Numbered from the stretch's first letter, positions 6,488 through 15,214 are shown. The stretch: 47,366 bases of DNA from an uncultured Candidatus Saccharibacteria bacterium (GCA_938036915.1 CALHVV010000005.1:1-47366), one strand, 5' to 3'. Made by a program: numbers and translations. The notes: generated by a model from the letters alone, not told the origin.

Positions 6488-9295
6488 ATGAAAACAGCAA
6501 CCATGACCCAATCAGCCGCAGCGGTGGAGACGCCTGCTGTGCCGGTGCTGCGAGCGCTTAATCCGCGAACGCTCAGCATCGATATTGTATTGCCGGTGCT
6601 TAATGAGGCGCATGTTATTGCGCGCTCGGTGAGCACGCTGCACGCGTATTTATCACAACATGTGTCTCATCGCTGGCGCATTATCATTGCCGACAATGGC
6701 AGTACAGACGGCACAGCAGAAGCGGCGCGCCAATTGGCGGTGCGTTACTCCGAGGTACAGCTCACTCAGCTTGCCGAGAAAGGCTGTGGCCAGGCTCTCA
6801 AGCAAGCGTGGCTACAGAGCTCGGCCGATATTCTGGCCTATATGGATATCGACCTATCCACCAATTTAGACAGCTTCGTGCCTATGATCACTCCACTGAT
6901 TATGGGTGAGGCAGCTGTGGTGACGGGCTCGCGCCTAATGAAGCAATCGCGCACAATCCGCGGCTTCAAGCGTGACACTATCTCGCGTTGTTACAACTGG
7001 ATTATTCGCCGGACAATGAAGACAAAATTTGTCGATGCTCAGCGCGGTTTCAAGGCGATTCGGCGCGATGCGGCACGCAAGATTCTGCCTCGCATCAAGG
7101 ATACTGGCTGGTTCTTCGACACCGAGCTACTCGTCAAGGCAGAGTACGCTGGTTATACCATCCACGAGGAGCCAGTTGAGTGGGTCGAAGACACCGATTC
7201 GCGCGTTCATATTATCAAGACCGCAACAGATGATCTCAAGGGTCTCTCGCGGGTGCGGCGCGAATATGGCAAGGCGGGCTTTGGTGAGCTAGCAGCTGTG
7301 GCTGGACTTTTGCTGCTAACGAGTGTGCTCTATCTCTGGAACTTGACTATCAATGGCATGGCCAATAGCTATTATGCTGCCGCTGCTCAGGCAGCGAGTA
7401 CCGGCTGGACGGCCTGGCTGTTTGGCAGCCTTGATGCAGCGAACTTCGCTAGTGTCGATAAGCCGCCCATCAGCATGATGATTATGGGGCTGAGTGGTCG
7501 GCTCTTTGGTTTCTCGTCGTGGAGTATGCTCATGCCGCACGCGCTTGCGGGGGTCGCGACAGTTATGCTTGTCTATGCAGCGGTCAGGCGGTGGTATGGT
7601 GCCAAGGCAGGGCTCATCGCCGGTGCAGTGATGGCGCTGATGCCAGCAGCTGCCTTGATGTTTCGCTTTAATAACCCCGATAGTTTCTTGACACTCTTCT
7701 TGACGGCCAGTGCCTATACCTTCCTCCGCGCCTTTGAGAATAAGAAACCAGTGCTGTGGCTGAGCCTCGCAGGGCTCTTTACTGGCCTGGCCTTTAATAC
7801 AAAGATGTTGCAGGGTCTGCTGGTGCTACCAGTGATGGCACTGCTTTATCTAGTGTGCGCCCGGCCAAAGCTTGTGACACACCTCTGGCATCTTGGTGTG
7901 GCTGGCGTGGTAACGGTTGTCTCGACCTTTTGGTGGAGCGTGCTTGTGTGGCTTACTCCAGCGGCTCATCGCCCGTGGGTGGGCAGTACCAATGATAATA
8001 ACATTTGGAGCTTGATCTTTGGTTACAATGGCTTTGGGCGCTTGCTGGGTAGTGGCGGTGGCCCTGGCAAAACGCCAGGTGGTGGGGCAGCGCAGATGGG
8101 CCAAGCGGCGGCAACCGCAATCCAATCTGCCGCGCAGCCAGCTAGCCATACAGCGACGCAGGCAGCATCCATGACACCACCAGCCGGCGGTGGTATGGGT
8201 GGCCACAGTGGTGGCCCAGGAGGTGTTGGTTTTGGTGGCGAGACAGGGGTGCTGCGTATCTTTAACGAAAGTTTTGGCCCTAATATTGCCTGGTTGCTTG
8301 TGGCGGCCGTGATCGGTGGCGGGCTCGTACTATGGCTGCTGCGCCGCGCACGGCACAACAAAGAGCGTGTTGGTGTACTGCTGTGGCTGGGCTGGCTGCT
8401 CGTTCATATCATTATCTTTAGTATGACGAGCGGGACGATCCATCCATACTACGTCGTGGCGATGGCACCGAGTGTTGCTGCCCTGGTAGGGATTGGCGCG
8501 CCGTATCTGTGGCAAGCTTACACGCGGCGCACGAAGCTAGCCTGGCTTGTGCCACTGATAATACTGCTCACGACGATCATTGGTGTCATTATGCTTGGCT
8601 ATAGCAATACCTGGCCGTGGCTCACCTGGCTTGTCATTATCACTGGTGGAGCAGCGGCTGTGATGACGCTTGTGCCATTGGTAACACTCCCTCGGTGGTA
8701 TGTGCGGACGGCTCTTGCTATGGCTGTGCTGGCTGGCATGGCTCCACCAGTAGCCTTTAGCTTGAGCACAATAGCGACGGCGCATAGTGGAAGCATTCCT
8801 ACAGCGGGGCCGGGTGCGACGGCAATGAGCGGCACGAATAACGAATCAGCCCAGGCAGAAGCCGCTCTTGTCTCGTACCTTGTGTCACACCAGCAGAATG
8901 CAACATGGCTTGCGGCAGTCAACAGCGCCAATGAATCGGCACCAATCCAGCTCTCCACAGGCAAGGCGGTGATGGCAGTCGGTGGCTTTAACGGCAGCGA
9001 CAGCACGCTCACGCTCGAGCAGTTCAAGCAGCTGGTGCGCCAGGGTAGTGTGCGCTACTATGTGGTGGGCCAGCATGGGCCAGGTGGGCATGGCGGGCAG
9101 CAGTCGACGCAGGCAGGAACGAATTCGTCGGCTCCATCGACTGCACAATCCTCATCAACCCAAACACAAACCACCCATCATCATGGTGGGCCAGGTGGCA
9201 ACTCTGCTATCGCTACCTGGGCGGCGAGTGCTGGCACCAAGGTTGACTACGGTGGCACGCAATACACCGTGTATGATCTCTCGCAGGCAGTTTAA
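6488..9295 (+). CDS. fused GT2 glycosyltransferase + GT39-type (YkcB-like) mannosyltransferase
   Basis: The 935-aa protein joins a cytoplasmic GT2 domain of the dolichyl-phosphate-mannose synthase type to a multi-spanning glycosyltransferase. The GT2 part (about 32-265) has 'DIVLPVLNE', 'IADNGSTDGT' and the DxD at 120-122; the membrane part starts at about 268. 'FASVDKPP' with Asp324 in the first outside loop is the usual acidic motif of GT39/ArnT/YkcB enzymes. One protein could thus charge a polyprenyl-phosphate with a sugar and then transfer it outside the cell. A Gly/Ala/Gln-rich insert (about 521-584) and a Gly/His/Ser/Gln/Thr-rich C-terminal stretch (about 865-910) are low complexity. 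CACAAT lies 7 nt before the ATG. Confidence 0.88.
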   Translation: MKTATMTQSAAAVETPAVPVLRALNPRTLSIDIVLPVLNEAHVIARSVSTLHAYLSQHVSHRWRIIIADNGSTDGTAEAARQLAVRYSEVQLTQLAEKGCGQALKQAWLQSSADILAYMDIDLSTNLDSFVPMITPLIMGEAAVVTGSRLMKQSRTIRGFKRDTISRCYNWIIRRTMKTKFVDAQRGFKAIRRDAARKILPRIKDTGWFFDTELLVKAEYAGYTIHEEPVEWVEDTDSRVHIIKTATDDLKGLSRVRREYGKAGFGELAAVAGLLLLTSVLYLWNLTINGMANSYYAAAAQAASTGWTAWLFGSLDAANFASVDKPPISMMIMGLSGRLFGFSSWSMLMPHALAGVATVMLVYAAVRRWYGAKAGLIAGAVMALMPAAALMFRFNNPDSFLTLFLTASAYTFLRAFENKKPVLWLSLAGLFTGLAFNTKMLQGLLVLPVMALLYLVCARPKLVTHLWHLGVAGVVTVVSTFWWSVLVWLTPAAHRPWVGSTNDNNIWSLIFGYNGFGRLLGSGGGPGKTPGGGAAQMGQAAATAIQSAAQPASHTATQAASMTPPAGGGMGGHSGGPGGVGFGGETGVLRIFNESFGPNIAWLLVAAVIGGGLVLWLLRRARHNKERVGVLLWLGWLLVHIIIFSMTSGTIHPYYVVAMAPSVAALVGIGAPYLWQAYTRRTKLAWLVPLIILLTTIIGVIMLGYSNTWPWLTWLVIITGGAAAVMTLVPLVTLPRWYVRTALAMAVLAGMAPPVAFSLSTIATAHSGSIPTAGPGATAMSGTNNESAQAEAALVSYLVSHQQNATWLAAVNSANESAPIQLSTGKAVMAVGGFNGSDSTLTLEQFKQLVRQGSVRYYVVGQHGPGGHGGQQSTQAGTNSSAPSTAQSSSTQTQTTHHHGGPGGNSAIATWAASAGTKVDYGGTQYTVYDLSQAV

Positions 9296-9314
9296 ATCGT
9301 ATCGTAACAGAGAT

Positions 9315-9343
9315 AAAGAGCCAGTTTTTTGGGCTGGCTCTTT
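9315..9343. terminator. bidirectional terminator
   Basis: AAAGAGCCAG at 9315-9324 pairs with CTGGCTCTTT at 9334-9343, giving a 10-bp stem between the convergent glycosyltransferase and Nudix genes. A-rich and T-rich ends on both sides make it usable in either direction. Confidence 0.85.
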
Positions 9344-9368
9344 ATTATTTCTTCAATTAACGCAAAGC

Positions 9369-9869
9369 CTACTTGTGGCGCATTGCCAGGCCAGCGCGGA
9401 GCGTCTCATGATAAAACGGTAGCAGCGGAAGAGCATCGATCTCGGTGAGTGGATACCATGCTGCTGCGCTATTTTCGGCATTAAGCCGAGGCGTTATGCG
9501 CTGCGCACACTCAACAAGCACCGGATACACATACCACTGGCGGCTATGCGCTGCATCGATCTGCATCAGGGGCTGCTGCGCCACCACGATAGTCGTATCT
9601 CGCGGGTCAATGCCTAGCTCCTCGGCCAATTCTTGCCCAGCTAGTACCGTAATGCTCGTATCGGTTCGGTCGATGAAGCCAGAGACGCCATTGAGCATAC
9701 GCGGTTGCTCCACCTCTTGCTGGCTACGCCGTGCCAGTAAAATCTCATCACCATAGCACACCACACAGTTGAAGACAAAGCAGATGGGTTGGCCAGTGTA
9801 GTCGATCCTTCCATCGGGCAGACGCGGATAATCTTTGGTCTGGTAGGCAATCATCGCAAGCGGATTCAT
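9369..9869 (-). CDS. Nudix-domain protein with atypical Nudix box
   Basis: The 166-aa protein has a Nudix fold. The box reads 'GFIDRTD', then eight residues (canonical spacing is seven), then 'QELAEELGI': the first Glu is Asp and the Arg of the REU motif is Gln, while the two central glutamates are kept. Upstream 'EILLARRSQQ' and downstream 'YVYPVLVEC' fit Nudix strands. Such changes suggest an altered substrate or weak catalysis. The start is placed at 9869 because TATACT (9881-9876, minus strand) ends 6 nt before this ATG; the longer upstream frame would begin before that promoter. It is convergent with the glycosyltransferase. Confidence 0.75.
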   Translation of the reverse strand: MNPLAMIAYQTKDYPRLPDGRIDYTGQPICFVFNCVVCYGDEILLARRSQQEVEQPRMLNGVSGFIDRTDTSITVLAGQELAEELGIDPRDTTIVVAQQPLMQIDAAHSRQWYVYPVLVECAQRITPRLNAENSAAAWYPLTEIDALPLLPFYHETLRAGLAMRHK

Positions 9870-10070
9870 ATGATTAGTATAGCATAAGAGGAATGAACAG
9901 AGGTAGAAAATACTAATACGTAAGTCATAATATACCCTGATATATTTGCCTTTTTGTCTATACAAACCCTTGAGGAATGGCGTAATGAAGTAAAAAATCG
10001 AATTTTTAAGACTGCCCTAAGCCACGTCGTGCATACTACAGATACAACCATAAACAAGGAGTATACGACA

Positions 10071-10328
10071 ATGGCACAACAACCAACTCTCACCACAGAT
10101 GAAGCTCTCGTTTTGCAGCAGATCAACGAGCATGGCGAAGATGATGTGATTGGCCTAGAGCAGAGCCTGCGCATGAGCCGCCCAAAGCTTATGGCGCAAC
10201 TCACTCACCTCAAGAACAAAGGGCTTATTACGGTCAAGATGACGACTGGTGATTGGTGGATCACCGTCAGCCGCCGCGGCCAACAGATGATGCGCCGTCT
10301 ATGGCCCGAAGCAGCACTGGGCTACTAG
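10071..10328 (+). CDS. small winged-helix DNA-binding protein
   Basis: This 85-aa basic protein has helix-turn-helix character: a helix 'EALVLQQINEHG', a second helix, a recognition-type helix 'SRPKLMAQLTHLKNKGLI' and a wing 'VKMTTGDWWITVS'. This pattern is like the winged helix of MarR/ArsR-type regulators without dimerisation arms. AAGGAG at 10056-10061 lies 9 nt before the chosen ATG; the reading frame is open further upstream but has only a TTG there. It sits 205 bp before a two-component system, whose promoter could be a target, but nothing in the sequence proves this. Confidence 0.65.
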   Translation: MAQQPTLTTDEALVLQQINEHGEDDVIGLEQSLRMSRPKLMAQLTHLKNKGLITVKMTTGDWWITVSRRGQQMMRRLWPEAALGY

Positions 10329-10520
10329 CTCGCAATACGAAGGATAAGCATCGCCACTATGACGCTAAAAAAGTGAGATAATGTGACTGACACGACTTAC
10401 GCAATATGTAATGATAAACTTGAACATTCTTGGGAAATATTCATTTTAGCACGCCATCGGATACCTGAAAAGAGAAGTCTAGGGCGGTGCAATAAAGATT
10501 CATAATGATGAATAACACGG

Positions 10521-10526
10521 TATAAT
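10521..10526 (+). promoter_or_regulatory. -10 element of two-component operon (leaderless)
   Basis: A perfect TATAAT is followed 7 nt later by the ATG of the response regulator. TTCATA at 10499-10504, 16 bp upstream, is a fair -35. Confidence 0.65.
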
Positions 10527-10533
10527 TAAGGAT

Positions 10534-11217
10534 ATGAAACTACTAGTCGTTGATGATGAGCGGCGCATTGCCGAGTCGATAAAACAGGGGTTAGAGCAAG
10601 AAGGTTACGCCGTCGATGTCGCCTTTGATGGCGAGGATGGTTACAATGCTGCATGGGCTGATGAGTATGATGCGATTATCCTTGATGTAATGATGCCAGT
10701 GATGAATGGCTTCGAAGTAGTGCAGAAGCTTCGCAGCATGGGCAACCACACGCCAGTGTTGATGCTCACCGCCAAGGACCAGACGCAGGATATTGTGGCG
10801 GGGCTCGACCACGGCGCAGATGACTATTTACCCAAGCCTTTTTCCTTTGATGTATTAGCAGCACGTGTGCGTGCTCTGTTGCGACGTCCTCAAGAGGCGC
10901 TCGGAACCGTATTGTACGTAGCTGATATTGAGCTCGATACGGTCAAGCAGACCGTGACGCGAGCTGGCCAGCCTATCGCGCTCTCGGCCAAAGAATTTGC
11001 CATCTTCGAGCACCTCCTGCGCAACAAGAATCAAATCCTCAGCAAAAATAACATTATGACTCACGTTTGGGACTTCGATGCTGATATATTGCCAAATAAT
11101 GTCGAGGTTTTTATCAACTATCTCCGGGGCAAACTCGAAAAGCCATTCCCAGACAGCCGCCCAATTATCGAGACAGTGCGGGGCTTTGGCTACATCATCA
11201 AGGACGACCCAGCATGA
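10534..11217 (+). CDS. OmpR/PhoB-family response regulator
   Basis: The 227-aa two-domain regulator has a receiver domain with the acidic pair at residues 7-8, phospho-acceptor Asp51 ('AIILDVMMPVMNG'), Thr79 and Lys101 in 'LPKPF'. After a short linker comes a winged-helix DNA-binding domain of the OmpR type ('KEFAIFEHLLRNKNQILSK', ending 'IETVRGFGYII'). All key residues are present. It is the first gene of a two-gene operon with its histidine kinase 10 nt downstream. Its likely role is transcription control in response to envelope state; targets are unknown, though the flanking envelope glycosyltransferase and thiol oxidoreductase are candidates by position. Confidence 0.95.
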   Translation: MKLLVVDDERRIAESIKQGLEQEGYAVDVAFDGEDGYNAAWADEYDAIILDVMMPVMNGFEVVQKLRSMGNHTPVLMLTAKDQTQDIVAGLDHGADDYLPKPFSFDVLAARVRALLRRPQEALGTVLYVADIELDTVKQTVTRAGQPIALSAKEFAIFEHLLRNKNQILSKNNIMTHVWDFDADILPNNVEVFINYLRGKLEKPFPDSRPIIETVRGFGYIIKDDPA

Positions 11218-11227
11218 GGCAGCGCCA

Positions 11228-12238
11228 ATGAGCTTTCGCACCACAACACTCCGGCTGGCTGGTACCTACCTTGCAATTATCATGGTAATGAGCCTCGGGT
11301 TTAGCCTGGTGTTTTATCAGACGTCGGCTGCGCAATTGGAGCGGCAGCGCCCACCGAGTGAGATAGGCAGGGAGCAAGAATTTCATTTTACTGACCATGC
11401 TGTCAATCGCTTCCTTGAGCGGCGAGCGGCTGAGGCGCGGCAAGAGCTGATCGCTCAGCTGGTGCTCGTGAATCTCGCGGCGCTGGCAATTGGCAGTGTG
11501 GTGAGCTATCTCCTCGCGGAGCACACCCTGCGGCCGATCCGCGCCAACATGCGCGCTCAGACGCAGTTCGTTAGTGATGCCAGTCATGAGCTGCGCACGC
11601 CGCTGACCGCGCTGCGTACTGCAAACGAAGTAGCGCTGCGCAACCCCAAGCTCGCCCTTGCTGAGGCTCGCACTGTCATAGAAGCGAATGTGACCGATGC
11701 GACGCGGCTGCAAACGCTAGCCAATACAATGCTTGGCTTGCTTCGGCACGACCACTCGGCGGTGCAGCTGCAGCCAGTTGCTTTACAAACTGTGGTGAGC
11801 GAAGCGATGAACTTGGTGGTGGCACCTGCCCAAGCAAAGTCGATTGCCATTGATGACACCACGCCACCTTTGATGGTGCGGGCTCATCAGCAGCGTCTTG
11901 TTCAGCTCCTTACCATTTTGCTCGACAATGCCATCAAGTACAGCCCGGAGCATACCACCATCACCATCACCGCTGGGAGTACCAATCGCTGGGCTAGGGT
12001 GCAGATCATTGACCGAGGCATCGGGATGGACGCCGCCACGCAGCGTCAGATATTCCAGCGCTTCTACCGAGCCGACCAAGCTCGCACTGGTGGCCTAGGC
12101 CAGGGCTATGGCCTTGGGCTTGCGATTGCCCAGCAGATCATCACCGAGCATGGCGGCAAAATTACTGTCGACAGTACGCCTGGTAGTGGCACGACCTTTA
12201 CGGTGAGCTTGCGCCTTGTGGGCAGGCAGAGTACGTAG
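11228..12238 (+). CDS. sensor histidine kinase
   Basis: The 336-aa membrane kinase pairs with the preceding regulator. Two transmembrane helices (about 8-30 and 76-96) enclose an outside loop of only ~45 residues, so there is no room for a classical sensor domain. The HisKA H-box is 'DASHELRTPLT' with His120. The ATPase domain has the N-box 'DNAIKYS' (233-239), G1 'DRGIG' (262-266), F-box 'FQRFYRAD' and G2 'GQGYGLGLAI' (291-300). There is no HAMP-sized region. The start is taken at 11228, 10 nt after the regulator's stop; longer frames overlap the regulator and are unlikely. Confidence 0.93.
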   Translation: MSFRTTTLRLAGTYLAIIMVMSLGFSLVFYQTSAAQLERQRPPSEIGREQEFHFTDHAVNRFLERRAAEARQELIAQLVLVNLAALAIGSVVSYLLAEHTLRPIRANMRAQTQFVSDASHELRTPLTALRTANEVALRNPKLALAEARTVIEANVTDATRLQTLANTMLGLLRHDHSAVQLQPVALQTVVSEAMNLVVAPAQAKSIAIDDTTPPLMVRAHQQRLVQLLTILLDNAIKYSPEHTTITITAGSTNRWARVQIIDRGIGMDAATQRQIFQRFYRADQARTGGLGQGYGLGLAIAQQIITEHGGKITVDSTPGSGTTFTVSLRLVGRQST

Positions 12239-12342
12239 TAGATAACGTTCTGTAGAAATAAAGAGCGGATGCTTGATAAATAAGCAAAGGCGCGTATCAA
12301 ACGGGGCTTGGATTAGCTGGTAGTAAGGGTATATGAGTTGTA

Positions 12343-12618
12343 TTACTTTTTGAGATCAGCTAAAAATTCTTCGGCAGAGTTAAACGGCTTACTCAAGTTA
12401 TTATCAGTTGCTAGCGATGGCTCAATTTCAGTAAGCAGTGCTTTGAGTTGCGGCGTCGTTAGCTCAGGGGTATACGGCTCAATATGGCGAGTTGCAACGA
12501 TTTGCGTGAGGTAGCTGTTAATTAACGCGCTCAACGTTAGGCCAGCACTTTTTGCAACTTCCTGGGCTTGGCGCTTGATATTTTCATCTAATTTTATACG
12601 CGTTGTCACCATACTCAT
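12343..12618 (-). CDS. orphan RelB/DinJ-type ribbon-helix-helix antitoxin
   Basis: The 91-aa protein starts with 'MVTTRIKLDENIKRQAQEVA', the strand-helix of RelB/DinJ ribbon-helix-helix antitoxins, continues with 'GLTLSALINSYLTQIV', and ends in 'KPFNSAEEFLADLKK', the usual toxin-binding tail. In such systems a RelE/YafQ-type toxin gene follows directly, but downstream of this stop (toward 12239) there are only ~100 bp before the histidine kinase end, and no toxin lies upstream. CATAAT (12631-12626, minus strand) is 7 nt before the first ATG, so it is leaderless. It may be a stand-alone repressor or the survivor of a lost pair. Confidence 0.75.
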   Translation of the reverse strand: MSMVTTRIKLDENIKRQAQEVAKSAGLTLSALINSYLTQIVATRHIEPYTPELTTPQLKALLTEIEPSLATDNNLSKPFNSAEEFLADLKK

Positions 12619-12835
12619 ACCACTGATTATGTACGAAGTAATATACTGCGTCAAGAACAGTGTTCTTTTCTTGTATCCTATTAGATAGCACACTCGAACG
12701 AAGCTTATGCAAAAAATAGTGTGAACTGAGCACGAGAAAAGCGCGCGGCAATGCGATGGGTCTGCAAGATTTCACTTTAAGCTTCTTTTAACGCCCATTC
12801 CCTATACTCGAACCATAATAACGAAAGGAGTATGT

Positions 12836-13219
12836 ATGAAAATAGAAGATGGCTTTGCAACGGAGAAGCGTAGTACGTCGCCAACATCCCCATCGTCCAC
12901 GCAAGTGCAGGTCAAAGGTGCGGCTAACCCTGGTTTGATCGCAGCGGTGATCGGCGGTGTGATCGTGGCGGCGGCGCTCGGATTTCTTGGCGGTATGCAG
13001 GTCAATAGCCGCAGCACATCGAGCCAAAGTGGACCTGGTGGCCATGGTATGATGGGTAGTCAAACCAGCCAGGGGAATATGTCGCCACCAGGCCAAGCAG
13101 GGCAGTCGGCGGGCAGCGGCAACCAGCCAAGCGCACCGTCAAATGGAGCAAATACCACTACGCAAACCCAGCAAGGTACCACCCAACAAACCACGCAAGA
13201 TACGACCAAGAATACCTAA
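12836..13219 (+). CDS. small single-pass membrane protein with Gly/Ser/Gln/Thr-rich tail
   Basis: The 127-aa protein has a ~33-residue cytoplasmic part, one transmembrane helix (about 38-58, 'GLIAAVIGGVIVAAALGFLG') and a ~70-residue outside tail made almost only of Gly, Ser, Gln, Asn and Thr. The tail includes 'GPGGHGMMG', which echoes the 'HGPGGHGG' tail of the glycosyltransferase at 6488-9295. AAAGGAG lies 6 nt before the ATG, and TATACT at 12803-12808 is a likely -10. A strong terminator follows. The tail could be a substrate for glycosylation or a flexible wall-spanning stalk; that is inference. No family recognised. Confidence 0.75.
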   Translation: MKIEDGFATEKRSTSPTSPSSTQVQVKGAANPGLIAAVIGGVIVAAALGFLGGMQVNSRSTSSQSGPGGHGMMGSQTSQGNMSPPGQAGQSAGSGNQPSAPSNGANTTTQTQQGTTQQTTQDTTKNT

Positions 13220-13230
13220 TACTAATAATA

Positions 13231-13256
13231 AAACCACCTCTGATATGAGGTGGTTT
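13231..13256. terminator. bidirectional terminator
   Basis: AAACCACCTC (13231-13240) pairs with GAGGTGGTTT (13247-13256) around a 6-nt loop, with A and T runs at the ends. It lies between the convergent small membrane protein and the DsbA-like gene. Confidence 0.88.
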
Positions 13257-13276
13257 TTGGCTTACTGGAGCAAGGA

Positions 13277-14044
13277 TTATTGTGGTAAGGAGATGCCCTT
13301 TTCTTTGAGGGCTGGCTCGATGACGAGCTTGCCAAAGGCGTCGGCATCGGCCCACACTTGGCGCGCATCTGAGCTGCCTGAGGTGGTGAGTTTGCCGTCC
13401 TTGACGTATTGATTGGTTACATTCTTGCCATTGACAAGAATAGCTGGTGTGGCGCTGGCGGCATTTTGAGCGCCAGCCAGCGATTTATCGAAGGCGATCT
13501 TTTTCTTGATCCGAGCACCTGAGCGGTCGGCCTCGGCGAGGTCGGTCTTGAAGCGGTTGACATCAAGGCCAAGCCCCTGTGCAGTGGTGGCGAAGTAGTT
13601 GGTACGTTCTGTGCCATCGAGTGACTGCCACGAATTTTGTTCGGTGTAGAGCTTATCGTGCATTTCCCAATATTTGCCTTGGAAGCCAGCTGATTCGGCT
13701 GCTGCTGCTGCTGCGAGTGCGTTGGGGTGGATGGACGAGAGAGGGTTGTTGCGGAAGATGAGCTGCACGTGATCCTTGTATTTCTCAGTGACTGTCTTGA
13801 GGGTGGGTGAAGCCTGCGAACAGCCAGGGCACTGGAAGTCTCCATATTCGATGATTGTTACCTTGGGTGATTTACTCCCGTGGGTGTGGTCGGCGATGTC
13901 GCCATTTTGGCTACTGGCGCTTTGTACCTGCAACGGGTCGACACCCGACAGATTGATCGACTCACCCTGGCGCGATAGCCACACGAGCCCACCTAGGATT
14001 GCGAGGCAGAGCACTGCAAAGACCAGCCATGATTTTTTTGTCAT
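13277..14044 (-). CDS. DsbA/BdbD-like thiol-disulfide oxidoreductase, membrane-anchored
   Basis: The 255-aa protein has an uncleaved-type N-terminal helix (about 5-24) and an outside thioredoxin-fold domain. The active site is 'YGDFQCPGC' with Cys72 and Cys75; 'SATPAILVNG' later provides the cis-proline loop, and the middle is the helical DsbA insert. It should introduce disulfides into exported proteins, such as the two-cysteine secreted protein at 27287-27850. No DsbB/VKOR partner gene is in this window. On the coding strand AAGGAGG precedes the ATG and TATAAT is further upstream, so this message has a real leader, unlike many neighbours. Confidence 0.9.
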   Translation of the reverse strand: MTKKSWLVFAVLCLAILGGLVWLSRQGESINLSGVDPLQVQSASSQNGDIADHTHGSKSPKVTIIEYGDFQCPGCSQASPTLKTVTEKYKDHVQLIFRNNPLSSIHPNALAAAAAAESAGFQGKYWEMHDKLYTEQNSWQSLDGTERTNYFATTAQGLGLDVNRFKTDLAEADRSGARIKKKIAFDKSLAGAQNAASATPAILVNGKNVTNQYVKDGKLTTSGSSDARQVWADADAFGKLVIEPALKEKGISLPQ

Positions 14045-14133
14045 AAACGAAACATTCCTCCTTATTCTTGCATATTATATCGTGCTCGAGTGGCCGAATC
14101 AAGCTGACAGAGGTGCTGTGCAGGGCCAAAGCA

Positions 14134-14162
14134 TTGAGCCGATCAGGGGAGTGCGCTACAAT
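14134..14162 (+). promoter_or_regulatory. promoter of CBS-domain gene (leaderless)
   Basis: TTGAGC (14134-14139), a 17-bp spacer, then TACAAT (14157-14162); the ATG follows 6 nt later. Both boxes and spacing are good, and they decide the start codon against a far longer upstream open frame. Confidence 0.75.
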
Positions 14163-14168
14163 GATGGC

Positions 14169-15191
14169 ATGGAAACGCTCATGATCATCATCTTTGCTAT
14201 TTTTGTGATTGCCCTCATCCTAGCTGGTAGTGCATGGCCTGATATACCGCCGGTGAGCCAATACGAGCTCGAGCGGCGTCGCCAGCAGAATAATCGCACA
14301 GCGATTCACCAGTTGCGGCGCATTGCTGTCTACGATGATCTTGTTTCGCTTCAGCGCTGCGTGGTGGCGCTATTGCTGGTGCTGATGGTGATGGCAAGCA
14401 TTGGTGCATTTGACTTTGGTGGTGGTGTGCTGGTTGCGCTCGCGGTGGCGCTGCTCTATGGTGGTGTGGGGCGGATTGGCTGGGTGCATGCGATTGCTCA
14501 GCGCCTCTATAATGCAGTTGAGCCGAGCTTCGTGAGCTTTGCCGGGCGGTTCCCGCGAGTGGTGCGCATTGTCCGTTCGTTTGTGCCGCCAGTGGAGACG
14601 AACCTTCACCTGGGGTCGCGGGCTGAGCTTGAACATCTGGTGCGTCATGCTCGGCCATCAGTCTTGCCACCAGTCGAGCGTGAGCAAGCGCTGGGGAGCT
14701 TGACCTTTGCGCGCAAGACGGTCGAGACAGTCATGGTGCCGCGCAATGCTATCAAAACAGTTGAGCAAGACGCCATGGTGGGGCCGCTGTTGCTCGATGA
14801 ATTGCACCGCACCGGGCATAGTCGCTTCCCAGTGGTGGATGGCGACATTGATCATATTATTGGCGTGCTACACACCCGCGACTTTATGTCGCTTAAGGAG
14901 GCAGTGTCGGCTCAGGTGCAAACGGTGATGGACCCAAACGTGTACTACATCGATGGGGCACAGTCGCTCGAGCAAGCCTTAGGTGCGTTTATTAAGACGC
15001 GCCAACAGGTCTTCATTGTCGTCAATACGTATCGTGAGACGGTGGGGATGGTGACGCTGGACGATTGTATTGAAGCCTTGCTTGGTCATGCTCCCACAGC
15101 GGATGATGACGAGGTATATAGCCAGCCAGTAGCATTGCCCGAACCCACGCAGCCGCGCGCCCTCCCCATGGGCGAGCAGAATGATGCCTGA
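14169..15191 (+). CDS. membrane protein with CBS-domain pair (CorC/CNNM-like)
   Basis: The 340-aa protein has an N-terminal helix, two close transmembrane helices in the middle (about 68-105) and a C-terminal pair of CBS domains ('VETVMVPRNAIKTV', 'GHSRFPVVDGDIDHIIGVLH', then 'QVFIVVNTYRETVGMVTLDD'). That arrangement is typical of the CNNM/CorC (HlyC/CorC) family, which bind adenine nucleotides at the CBS pair and are linked to Mg transport or efflux. The DUF21-type membrane domain is shorter than usual and I cannot confirm it. The start follows the promoter at 14134-14162; the frame is open about 130 codons further upstream but crosses the divergent DsbA-like gene. Confidence 0.82.
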   Translation: METLMIIIFAIFVIALILAGSAWPDIPPVSQYELERRRQQNNRTAIHQLRRIAVYDDLVSLQRCVVALLLVLMVMASIGAFDFGGGVLVALAVALLYGGVGRIGWVHAIAQRLYNAVEPSFVSFAGRFPRVVRIVRSFVPPVETNLHLGSRAELEHLVRHARPSVLPPVEREQALGSLTFARKTVETVMVPRNAIKTVEQDAMVGPLLLDELHRTGHSRFPVVDGDIDHIIGVLHTRDFMSLKEAVSAQVQTVMDPNVYYIDGAQSLEQALGAFIKTRQQVFIVVNTYRETVGMVTLDDCIEALLGHAPTADDDEVYSQPVALPEPTQPRALPMGEQNDA

Positions 15192-15196
15192 AATTG

Positions 15197-15205
15197 TGGT
15201 ATAAT
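15197..15205 (+). promoter_or_regulatory. extended -10 promoter of aspS
   Basis: TGG-TATAAT (extended -10) lies 9 nt before the aspS ATG at 15215, just after the stop of the preceding gene. It predicts a leader of only one to three nucleotides. Confidence 0.7.
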
Positions 15206-15214
15206 CTAACAGAT

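Noticed and set aside
7850..8515. Several minus-strand open frames inside the glycosyltransferase gene
   Set aside because: They are antisense to an intact conserved gene and arise from its Gly/Ala-rich codons; no ribosome site or promoter.
13776..14168. Longer upstream start for the CBS-domain gene
   Set aside because: It would overlap the divergent DsbA-like gene by about 270 bp, and the promoter at 14134-14162 points to the start at 14169.
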